This document shows, in pieces, positions 1-6,842 of a stretch of 12,522 nt of DNA. The notes below the pieces were generated by a model. It was not told where the DNA came from, searched no databases, and saw nothing but the letters and a program-made list of their open reading frames with translations. The DNA is taken from NCBI GenBank assembly GCA_003024985.2, contig PXIH01S0075004.1. One strand, 5' to 3'. Source of the stretch: Euperipatoides rowelli (Eukaryota > Onychophora > Udeonychophora > Euonychophora > Peripatopsidae). Positions within the stretch are counted from its first letter, which is position 1; each line of letters begins with the position of its first letter. Made by a program: the position numbers and the translations under genes.

Positions 1-71
1 AAGGACTACAGAGCTACCTAGTGGGAGTGATGAATCATTATCAGATGCAATATCTTTCTTAGTTTTCTTTC
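1..71 (-). CDS. Possible exon fragment, cut by window edge
   Basis: On the minus strand a T-rich stretch followed by TATGCAG (near 72-90) looks like a 3' splice site. The sequence after it is open in only one frame to the window edge. It reads KKTKKDIASDNDSSLPLGSS and a few more residues, a lysine/serine/acidic composition typical of a flexible linker in a nuclear or signalling protein. The other two minus-strand frames stop quickly. No domain is recognisable and only about 23 codons are visible, so chance openness is a real possibility. The exon would continue past the left end of the window. I do not recognise the protein. Confidence 0.22.
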
Positions 72-187
72 CTGCATAGGTGTCAAAAACAATAAAATTA
101 TATATTAAAAAAAAAAAATTAGATTAGGACTAGGGACAACCTCGCTGGACTATAGTCTGTTGTTCTCCGTCATATTTGTATTTGTAT

Positions 188-356
188 AATGTCTTTGAGA
201 CTTTCACTTTCAGTCATGGGGAATAATGATTTTGATCAGACTTTATTCCCTAGTGAAAGGATTAAGTGAATGTTAGACTGTTATGAAGCAAATGTCTTTG
301 AACTTTCAGTCATGGGGAATTATGATTTTCATCAGACTTTATTCCCTAGTGAAAGG
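188..356. repeat. Duplicated palindromic unit (two copies, ~96-103 bp apart)
   Basis: A unit of about 65-70 bp occurs at 188-260 and again at 291-356 with only a few differences. Copy 1 has seven extra bases (GACTTTC) near its start. Each unit is itself an imperfect palindrome. In copy 1, CTTTCACT (201-208) pairs with AGTGAAAG (252-259) and GGGAATAA (219-226) pairs with TTATTCCC (243-250). Copy 2 keeps CTTTCA (303-308) and TGAAAG (350-355) but has a mismatch in the inner arm. The structure suggests a small foldback element that was tandemly duplicated. The family is unknown. Confidence 0.7.
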
Positions 357-1081
357 GTTGAAAAAGAATAAATTATTACAAGATTCAAAATATGTTTATA
401 ATAAACTTGAGAATTACATTCCATACATAAATTCCTTATATTTCCTTTTTCAAAAAGTTAACCTTTAACCTTTACTTTTTGAACCAAGAACAAATGCAAA
501 GGGCTCCCTTCCATCATCTTAAGTTTTTAAATTATTTATACCTCAAACATTCATCGATTATATTGAAAAGTTCATGACAAATCAAAATAAGATGAAAATA
601 TTTGATGAATATATTGAAGTGTTTGTTTTTCAAGCAAGCTTAGAGAATAATATATAAAAATCTTTTTATAAATATTTTTGAAAAATTTAAATGACAGTTC
701 TCACTAAAATATTAGAATAAAATATTGATCTTTCTTATCAAATTCTAAATGAAACAAGACATTTTTTTTTTCTTTTTGGCATAGACTTTCAAAATGATTC
801 ATTTAAAATTATTGTTAAATTAATAAGTGAGAGATGGTATTCAGTCAGAAACATTTCGATTTTTACTTCAATTTATATTTTAAGACGTCTAAATAATGAA
901 ATTTGTTGTGAGGCACATGTACATTATTTGATAAATGGTTTAGAATATAAATATATGTTTTTTTTTTTTCAATATAAAAAATATGAAAAAAATTCTATCT
1001 TATTTAAATTCAAAATAAACAAAATACAAAAATCACATAAACCTTTGAATAACAATGCCACTTTTAGAAGTAAACAATAAG
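357..1081. other. AT-rich spacer, nothing identified
   Basis: This stretch is AT-rich with several homopolymer runs (T runs near 761-771 and 958-970). I see no coding signal, no repeat shared with the rest of the window and no RNA gene. The short 61-codon open frame beginning at 283 lies mostly over the palindromic repeat and has no coding character. Confidence 0.6.
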
Positions 1082-1144
1082 AATTCAAAACAGTGAATTT
1101 CTAAATATTATTTATATAGAGCTACAAAGAAGCTACAGCACAAG
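1082..1144 (+). repeat. Dispersed repeat, copy 1
   Basis: A segment of about 63 bp beginning AATTCAAAACAGTGA and ending around CTACAGCACA matches 1564-1625 at roughly four fifths of positions. The similarity stops abruptly on the right side of both copies, as expected for fragments of one mobile element. The core TATATAGAGCTACA occurs a third time near 1711-1724. The element family is unknown. Confidence 0.6.
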
Positions 1145-1563
1145 TCTCTGCCATTTAAAATATGTGAGCATATCAAGCAGGTGTATTTCGATACAAATAC
1201 TTGAACATTTCCAATATGATAAAGTCTAATATCAATATGCATATTACTGAACACAAACATAATGTATCTACGAATAATTTTCAGGTGAATATGCAAAATA
1301 GACAATTTCAAAAAATGGTTTATACAGAGAAAAAGACCATTTACATTTGCAAGCCTTAATCTCATTGTCGGAACTCAAATTGCAAACAACTGAATGAAGG
1401 CAAGATGACAATTGTCATTTAAATTATTTAATTACTAATGGTTATATCTATAGATATTAAGCTAAATTGTTATTGTTTGTTTTGACCATAGCTGTCATGA
1501 GGATATATAGATATTGAAAGATCTAGACCTGCTAATTCTTATGAGTAAATGTTTTTGCTGTCA
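1145..1563. other. AT-rich spacer between repeat copies
   Basis: No gene, RNA or repeat could be supported. The minus-strand open frame spanning 1108-1365 overlaps the dispersed repeat and has the leucine/isoleucine/histidine-rich composition of translated AT-rich noncoding DNA. Confidence 0.55.
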
Positions 1564-1625
1564 AATTCAAAACAGTGATTTTCAAAATATTGTTTATATA
1601 AAGCTACAAAGAAACCACAGCACAT
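1564..1625 (+). repeat. Dispersed repeat, copy 2
   Basis: This is the second copy of the 1082-1144 repeat, in the same orientation and about 480 bp away. Its right end runs into the left arm of a strong hairpin (1608-1679), so the repeat and the hairpin may belong to one mobile element whose left-hand copy lost the hairpin half. Confidence 0.6.
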
Positions 1626-1679
1626 GCACTATAACTAATAATAAAAATATAGTTGTAGTGCATGTGATGCGGCTTCTTT
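1608..1679. repeat. Long hairpin, 29-nt arms, 14-nt loop
   Basis: The left arm (1608-1636) and right arm (1651-1679) are inverted copies matching at 25 of 29 positions. The core CACATGCACT is perfectly matched by AGTGCATGTG. The loop, 1637-1650, is A/T only. Two of the four mismatches would be G-U wobbles if the minus strand were transcribed, and one would be if the plus strand were. The size and near-perfect stem fit a foldback transposon remnant. They also fit a precursor-microRNA-like hairpin, although there is no evidence of expression. A smaller hairpin, AAGATATATA/TACATATCTT, follows at 1707-1730. Confidence 0.75.
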
Positions 1680-1730
1680 ATAATTCTACAATGTACTCAA
1701 AAAAAGAAGATATATAGAGCTACATATCTT

Positions 1731-1968
1731 GATTTACACTGACGTTGTACTGGGTTATTTTTGTAAATGACCTTGTAAATCAAACATAATTTTTTTATAA
1801 GAAATAATAGAAATGCTAAGGTCTAACAATAATATGCCATTTTAAAAAATTACATTTGATCATGCAAATTATTTCATTGTAATTGTGGCCAAATTTATAA
1901 TTTATAATAATCATTTTTCTTTTAAAATATATTTTAAAAAAAGTATTTCTGTGCAAATTTTAAACATA
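1731..1968. other. AT-rich sequence upstream of LINE remnant
   Basis: This stretch may include the most decayed 5' part of the LINE reverse transcriptase. I could not find the upstream palm motif that contains the first catalytic aspartate, so I start the element at the first recognisable residues near 1969. Confidence 0.45.
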
Positions 1969-2145
1969 ATTTGGATTCTTGAAAAGCCAAGATATTATTA
2001 AGACAAATATTGATTTGATCCACGACATACAGTGTGTTATAGGAAAGCAACGTCCACAGTTAGTCTATACAAATGCTTTGTCCAGGTGACATAACGGCCT
2101 CAAGTTATTTACAGCCGCAATTAAAAAAGTTTTTAGAAGTCTAGA

Positions 2146-2302
2146 TTGTAAATGTAACTTTCATTATTTCTCAAAAGGAAAGTTTTTGACCAGTGTGTAC
2201 TATCAGTCATGACATATGGTGCTAAAACTTGGACAATGGACACTCAATGCAAAGATGATTAAAAAACTACAAACCACTCAAAGAAATATGTCAAGTTGTA
2301 AA
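2146..2302 (+). repeat. 150-bp templated insertion inside the LINE
   Basis: Bases from about 2150 to 2299 are a second copy of the element's own downstream segment (about 2602-2743), covering the TYGAKTWT/AKMIKKLQTTQR region. They are inserted between LFTAAIKKVFRSLDCK and LNINEVYWNHLHFAAD, which are adjacent in the intact protein family. The heptamer TTGTAAA stands at both edges (2146-2152 and 2296-2302). Removing one 150-bp unit restores continuity of the reverse-transcriptase reading. The source also shows TAAA at its left end and TTGT at its right end, so both junctions have microhomology. Confidence 0.75.
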
Positions 2303-2601
2303 CTGAATATAAATGAAGTATATTGGAACCATTTACATTTTGCTGCTGATATTTTTTATTTGCTTCAAGTAAAGAATAATTACAGGAACAGATCATTGAC
2401 CTAAGTGTAGCTAACTCAAAAGCTGGCCTGAAAAATAATCTAACAAAAAACAAAGTGATGTTCAACAAAATAACCAATCTAAAGTGATTGACATGTGAGG
2501 TCAACAACTCTACTTATTTAGGTCAAATTAAATCTACAAATTAAAATCGGAGTGTGAAATTAACAGAAGAATGATATGGATTGAAAACTTGAATAACATT
2601 T

Positions 2602-2743
2602 TAAAGGGAAACTTCCATTATGTCTCAAAAGAAATGTTTTTGACCAGTGTGTAACATCAGTCAAACATATGGTGCTAAAACTTGGACACCAATGCAAAGA
2701 TGATTAAAAACTCCAAACCACTCAAAGAAATATGGCAAGTTGT
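2602..2743 (+). repeat. In-place counterpart of the 2150-2299 duplication
   Basis: This is the copy in its proper place in the element. It differs from the inserted copy by scattered substitutions and small indels. The inserted copy keeps some ancestral bases better (GTACTATCAGTCATGACATA against GTAACATCAGTCAAACATA). It also carries a short GGACA-containing duplication. The duplication therefore predates several mutations in this copy. Confidence 0.75.
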
Positions 2744-3044
2744 TGATAGGAATAACATGAAGGGATAGACACAACAAAGGTTGGAGATGTTATTAAAAGA
2801 TTACAAATTTAAAGTGGAAATGGGCAAGCATCTAGCCAGAATAAAATATAATGTTGGGTTACAAATACTCAAATGGATTCCAAGGAATTTTAAAAAAGGA
2901 CCATGAAAAATACCTGATGTCAGATGGGAAGATGAAATAAAAAGGTTTTCCAAATCTGGTTGGAAATCAATTGTTGAAGATAGAAATTTCTGAATAAATC
3001 TTAAGGAGACCTTCATACAGCAGTGGATTGATATAAGATGATAA

Positions 3045-3320
3045 TGTTGTGAACCCTTTCAAATATTCATGAAGTTTTTATGAGCTTCCTACATTTTTCA
3101 TTCAACAATCTTTCATTTACAAATGTGGATAAAACTAAAACTAATCTTTTTTATATGTCTCCTATTATTTAACTCCATGTTTTTCATTGAAATTTTCAGG
3201 ATTGAACTTATCTTTATGTTCAAAGCCAACAAAATCAAAATTAAGATCGATTTTCATTTTTTTTTTTTTTTTTTAGTAATTGCTGTTTTAATAAAAAAAA
3301 TATAAACTGGTTGTCAGCCT
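3045..3320. other. AT-rich sequence 3' of the LINE, with T18 run
   Basis: This stretch would include the LINE 3' UTR and tail, but no clear terminal repeat or target-site duplication is visible. A T18 run lies at 3257-3274. The short open frame at 3123-3305 translates into phenylalanine/isoleucine/lysine-rich sequence driven by T and A runs and is not credible as a gene. Confidence 0.5.
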
Positions 3321-3339
3321 GGAGCAGGAAGGTAAACAG

Positions 3340-3570
3340 TAAAACTACCGTACTTGAAACCTAAACTATTTGACCGATCTAAAGCCAATTTGGCATAGTT
3401 ATTCATTAGGAACCAGAACAACAATATAAGCTCCCATTAAACCTGGACACACCACTACTGCACATGCTCAGATAGTAGTTGTTATAACTTGTGGTTAATG
3501 CAGATATTTTTTTTCAATTGGGATGTTCTCCTTAAAAGCAACCGGGGCAATGCTGAATACCTTAACCTAG
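3340..3570 (+). mobile_element. Possible degenerate Helitron-like fragment
   Basis: The text TTTGACCGATCT...AATTTGGCATAG (about 3369-3399) resembles a phrase I recall from non-autonomous elements in many insect genomes. Downstream, ACCGGGGCAATGCTGAATAC (3541-3560) followed closely by CTAG (3567-3570) resembles a Helitron 3' end, which has a CCCGG/CCGGG hairpin and then CTRR. The hairpin arms here are mutated and the base after CTAG is C rather than the expected T. No 5' TC end was located. The assignment is tentative and relies partly on remembered family features. Confidence 0.28.
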
Positions 3571-3789
3571 CAAGAACTATATTAGTAAAAGGCTCAAACG
3601 AAAAATAAAATTTGATAAATTTAATAACTACAAAAGGTGATGACTGAGGTAACTTTTTTTAAAAAAAAAACCCGTGAGTCCCCTCAATATGAACAATTAA
3701 ACATTATAAGTAACAATGAACAGTTTGTGACCAAAAGTAGATAAACTCATAAAAATTTTATTGCAATTTCAATACACTTTCACACGATG
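3571..3789. other. Unassigned AT-rich stretch
   Basis: No gene or classified repeat is visible. An A/T palindrome, T8 followed by A10, sits at about 3653-3670. It could mark the tail of an inserted element, but no flanking duplication was found. Confidence 0.45.
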
Positions 3790-3942
3790 TCATTTTTTGG
3801 CCTGGGCAGATCCATTTGATATTTAATTAGTTGCACTAAACCGTGATTGTCAATTTGACTTCATGAAACCACAGGATATATCAAGCCTTTAATAAATAGA
3901 AGCCATTTTGAAATCTGATGATACAGTGCTACTTATTGTTTC
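3790..3942 (-). pseudogene. Mariner-like transposase 5' end, copy C
   Basis: This is the leftmost of three head-to-tail copies. On the minus strand the leader GAAACAATAAGTAG..ATTTCAAA leads into an ATG at 3906 and reads MASIY, then a stop, then RLDISCGFMKSN. The other two copies have MASIQERLN at this position. CAG to TAT and GAA to TAA changes have destroyed the frame. Nothing downstream of about 35 codons is recognisable. The left boundary is approximate. It has no catalytic domain. Confidence 0.55.
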
Positions 3943-4335
3943 ATCTAATTTTTAGCACTGTGGAGATGGGCATACCTAGTCCATTTGAATTAGGATGAGT
4001 TGATTTGTAGGCACTACATTAGTAAGCATCCCACAATGCATCAATAGATTTTTCACTTGCAGACGGTAGCCATTCAATTTTAGAGATCCACACTTCCTGT
4101 CTCCTTAAACATTCATACCAAGCTGTTATGCTTTTGTGGTCAGATGGTAAACATCTTACTCTAGTCTGAAGTTGTTCTAAACAGTCATCAGCAATATTCA
4201 TCATGAACCCAGGACATGTTGAGTCTTTCCTGAATAGAAGCCATTTTGAATTCTGGTGATTGCAGTACTATCTAGTGCAAGTTATCAGAAACAGTAAAAA
4301 CTGCATGAGTTCACCTACATTTTGCCACAAACTTT
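3940..4335 (-). pseudogene. Mariner-like transposase N-terminal domain, copy B
   Basis: This is the best preserved copy. The start is the ATG at 4244 (MASIQERLNMSWV), with a frameshift near 4203 into the frame MMNIADDCLEQLQTRVRC. It then continues through SITAWYECLRRQEVW and SASEKSIDALWDAY, one TAA stop at 4019-4021, and KSTHPNSNGLGMPISTVLKI before ending near 3940. The order of blocks matches the paired helix-turn-helix N-terminus of mariner-like or DUF4817-type insect proteins. The correspondences are a first helix near SIxxWYExL, a linker of the RVSEExVxxVRxAF type, and a second helix of the LGxPxSTVxKxLR type. The match is by eye. The DDE/D catalytic domain is absent. A leader of about 90 bp is shared with copy A. 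Confidence 0.6.
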
Positions 4336-4339
4336 TGTA

Positions 4340-4612
4340 GGGTCACCATACTCTCTTTTGACATTGTGCTGAATAGTGATTTGCTCTCAGAAATCCACAG
4401 AAAATGTTAAGCCTTTCCTGAATAGAAGCCATTTTGAATTTTGGTGATGCCAGCCCCATCTATTGTTACTCATCATGCACTTATTAAGAAACAATAAAGA
4501 CTTTATATTCACCTACATGTTGCCACAAATTCCCAACTGCTACTTATAATATTTTTGTTACTTTAATGATTTTTGTAATAAGGATTAGACATTAGGAACA
4601 TCCTGTATATCG
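4340..4612 (-). pseudogene. Mariner-like transposase 5' end, copy A, with possible TIR
   Basis: This is the rightmost copy. Read on the minus strand it begins with TATACAGGATGTTCCTAATG (about 4590-4609), resembling mariner-type terminal inverted repeats of the TATACAGGGTG kind. It continues through a 5' leader containing TTTGTGGCAACATGTAGGTG (shared with copy B) to the ATG at 4432. The coding start reads MASIQERLNIFCGFLRANHY before decaying. It then abuts copy B at about 4335-4345. No matching inverted repeat was found to the left, so the element is truncated on the 3' side. Confidence 0.55.
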
Positions 4613-4636
4613 CGCCTCAACAGTAGCAACATTTTA

Positions 4637-4660
4637 ATCGGTAGATCATTGGACTGTTGG
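4637..4660 (+). tRNA. tRNA-Asn-like half (pseudo-tRNA fragment)
   Basis: The sequence TCGGTAGATCATTGGACTGTT matches the D-arm and anticodon arm of tRNA-Asn (GTT anticodon) at all but two positions, from my memory of that tRNA. The 5' acceptor strand, T arm (no GGTTCRA box follows) and 3' acceptor strand are missing, so this is not a functional tRNA. It may be a tRNA half inserted by retrotransposition, or the head of a tRNA-derived SINE that has otherwise decayed. Confidence 0.35.
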
Positions 4661-5427
4661 AAATTTTAAAAAAGCAGTCGCCACTCTTAAAAAAATTAGA
4701 AGCCACTCTTCTAAAGAAATTTTAATTAAATTCAGGAAAGCTGAGAGTATTAACAATGTTAATCAATAGCAAATTGTTCTATTGGACACCAAATAAAACA
4801 TGGAAATAATTATTTATGACAAGTAATGTGTTATATCTAAACAAATCAATATTAGATCTCTTTATCCAACATTTCTATATATGAAATTTCTTTAAAACAA
4901 GTTTCAGCTATCTACTTCTTAAACTTTTATTCCAAAAAAAATGAAGGTTTACCGGGCTGATGATTCAAGATTTATATTAAAACATACTTTTAGCAGCTGT
5001 TCTTTATTTAGAGCAACAGGGTTATTTAAGGGCTTAGATTTGTGAATGTGGCTAGTAAAATCAATAAATCAATGTTACACGAGAAACTAACTAATAATGG
5101 AACCACTAACTTAACACGTACTTGACCAAAAGAAATTCAAGTAGAGTACTTTGATTGTATAGCATTCTTCCCAACTTTTCCTCAAGAAGGAATGTTTAAC
5201 TCTGAAATCATATTCNAAAATATATTTCTATGAGATAGGTCAGTTTTAAAAACATATACTTATGACCACTAATTATTGTTTTTAAACCAAATGGAAAATG
5301 AATCATTCCACTAACATTATAACAACTAGTTTGAAAAATCAATTTCAAACTATTGGATACTTTATAATGTCCTAATTGGTGACTTTTCTTCAAATAAAAA
5401 TAATGTTGTGAAGCTTTTGCTGTTCAG
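4661..5427. other. Mostly unassigned; one 34-codon ORF
   Basis: This is mostly AT-rich spacer. A 34-codon open frame with a good A at position -3 starts at ATG 4941 and stops at TGA 5043-5045 (begins MKVYRADDSRFILKHTF). It has more balanced composition than other short frames here but no recognised similarity. I do not call it a gene. CCACTCTT occurs twice near 4680-4710. Confidence 0.4.
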
Positions 5428-5481
5428 TTAAGAGGTAGTCGACATTTTGCTAAAAGCATAAAGGCTAATCAATTCCAGAAA
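5428..5481 (+). CDS. Candidate internal exon, phase 0-0, 18 codons
   Basis: The acceptor AAGCTTTTGCTGTTCAG ends at 5427 and the donor GTAAGA begins at 5482. The 54 bases between are open in only one frame, LRGSRHFAKSIKANQFQK, while the other two frames contain stops. Length divisible by three and phase 0 at both ends match the candidate exons at 7458, 8604 and 8787, which all begin in phase 0, so they could be spliced together. The exon is short and no domain is recognisable. The downstream intron would be about 2 kb and contains the minisatellite. A chance combination of splice-like motifs cannot be excluded. Confidence 0.35.
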
Positions 5482-6055
5482 GTAAGAAGAAAATGCAGGT
5501 TAAATATACCTATTACTTCATAAAAGAAACTTTCATTCAAAGCATTTCCTTTCAAATTTCTTCATCAATGGTAAACAGCACTTATAATAATTAAACCCCA
5601 ATGTAGTTATTTTTCACATTTTACATTAATATAATGTCCAAGTTTAGATTGAACCAGCATTGATTTCATCTAAAAAATTAAAAAAAAAAATTATAATCCT
5701 AAAACGTATATAATTTTTGTCTTTTTCTATAGACATTATTACATGTTTTAAGGCAGATGTTTATGATTATTTCAAAATTTTATATCATTAAATTTTATAT
5801 TCTAAATAAATGTGAAATAATGTTTGATGCTATCAAACAGTATGCTAATAATAGTCTAAAATTCATTTCGCTTCATCTATTTTTTATATATATGCACTAC
5901 TTGCACAATTAATATAAAGTACATAGGACAAGAACAAGAACTTTTATACCTAAATTTATTGTATTTATATACTGTTCATATTTAACAAAATTATGTTTTA
6001 TTACATTATACTAGATGAAAAGCCACTTATGAATTAAAATACAATGGGATCCTAG
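5482..6055. other. AT-rich, possible intron sequence
   Basis: No gene or classified repeat was found. If the flanking exons are real, this is the start of a large intron of about 2 kb running to 7457. It begins with the donor GTAAGA. Confidence 0.4.
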
Positions 6056-6060
6056 ATATC

Positions 6061-6103
6061 CCCATCCCACCTACTCCTACCCCTCCCCTGATACCCCCCT
6101 CCC
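6061..6103 (-). other. C-rich tract with G-quadruplex potential on minus strand
   Basis: Within AT-rich surroundings the plus strand has C runs at 6080-6083, 6085-6088, 6094-6099 and 6101-6103. On the minus strand this gives four G runs of three or more with loops of 1, 5 and 1 bases, a good match to the G-quadruplex pattern. It lies about 40 bp before the minisatellite. Any function is unknown. Confidence 0.7.
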
Positions 6104-6125
6104 ATTCCTAAAATCATTTAATATA

Positions 6126-6842
6126 AACCTCTTATTGAGAGAANAATTTGTGTTGCCACCTCTTATTTTGAATACTCAATTTGATATAATTTGTGTTGTG
6201 ACCTCTTATTTTAAATGTTCAATCTTATGTGTGTTGCCACCTCTTATTTAGAACATTCAATCTGATACAATTTATGTTGCCACCTATTATTTGAACACTC
6301 AAACTGATTTAATTTGTGTTGACGTCTATTTTGAAAACTAAACCTGATATAATTTGTGTTGCCACCTATTCTAGTTTGAACATTCAATCAGATACACTTT
6401 GTGTTGCCACCTCCTCTATTTTTAACTCAATCCGATATAATTTGTGTTGCCACCATTTCTATTTTAAACACTCAAACTGATATAACTTGTGTTGACACCT
6501 TATCTTGCACACTTAATTTTATATAATTGGTGCTGCCATTTCTTTAATTTCGCACACTCAATCTAATATAATTTGTGTTGCCACCTCTTCTATTTTAAAC
6601 ACTCCTACTGGTATAATTTGTGTTGACACCTTTTATATTTTGAAAATTCTATCTGATATAATTTATGCTGCCACCTCTTTTATTTTGCACACTCAATCAT
6701 ATATAATTTGTGTTGCCACCCTTTCTATTTTTCAGACTTTAATATATTTTGAGTTGTCACCTTTTCTATTTGCACTCTCAATTTTATATAATTTGTGTTG
6801 CCATTCTATTTAGTACACATAATCTGATACAATTTATGTTGA
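6126..6842 (+). repeat. Minisatellite, ~43-bp unit, about 16 copies
   Basis: The core TTTGTGTTGCCACC recurs with variation at about 6148, 6190, 6229, 6271, 6314, 6354, 6400, 6442, 6487, 6529, 6573, 6617, 6661, 6707, 6750, 6793 and 6833, a mean spacing of about 43 bp. An approximate unit reads AATTTGTGTTGCCACC, then CTCTTCTATTTTGAACAC, then TCAATCTGATAT. Units vary in length (about 39-46 bp) and diverge from each other. One N lies at 6144. The array starts with a partial unit near 6126 and ends abruptly at GTTG followed by AAAAAG. It is not a CRISPR array, because there are no constant repeats with variable spacers. Confidence 0.93.

Larger units (their letters stand above)
1969..3044 (+). pseudogene. 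Decayed LINE reverse transcriptase, 3' part of ORF
   Basis: This is the remnant of a non-LTR retrotransposon reverse transcriptase of the 'endonuclease-reverse transcriptase' type frequent in insect genomes, probably RTE-related (the clade is an inference). Pieces appear in family order despite frameshifts: IDLIHDI (near 2009), GDIT and LFTAAIKKVFRSLD (about 2086-2147), NHLHFAADI (about 2327-2353, the catalytic FADD box with one Asp changed to Ala), SKAGLKNNLTKNKVMFN (about 2417-2467), STYLGQI (near 2508-2528), a TYGAKTWT-like segment (near 2664-2687), LKWKWA, and the C-terminal WIDIR followed by TGA TAA at 3039-3044. It has many stops and indels and no endonuclease domain, so it cannot be functional. 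A 150-bp internal duplication interrupts it. Confidence 0.85.

Noticed and set aside
2216-2404. 62-codon plus-strand open frame as an independent gene
   Set aside because: It is an accidental join of the inserted 150-bp LINE copy and the LINE catalytic region. Its residues match two separate parts of one reverse transcriptase.
2259-3016. Minus-strand open frames at 2259-2507 and 2801-3016
   Set aside because: They are antisense shadows of the LINE remnant, which has recognisable motifs on the plus strand.
3123-3305. 60-codon plus-strand open frame with hydrophobic stretch
   Set aside because: The phenylalanine run is simply the T18 homopolymer; there is no start context, domain or splice evidence.
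6126-6842. CRISPR array
   Set aside because: The units are continuous diverged tandem repeats with no constant repeat/variable spacer structure, and the genome is eukaryotic.
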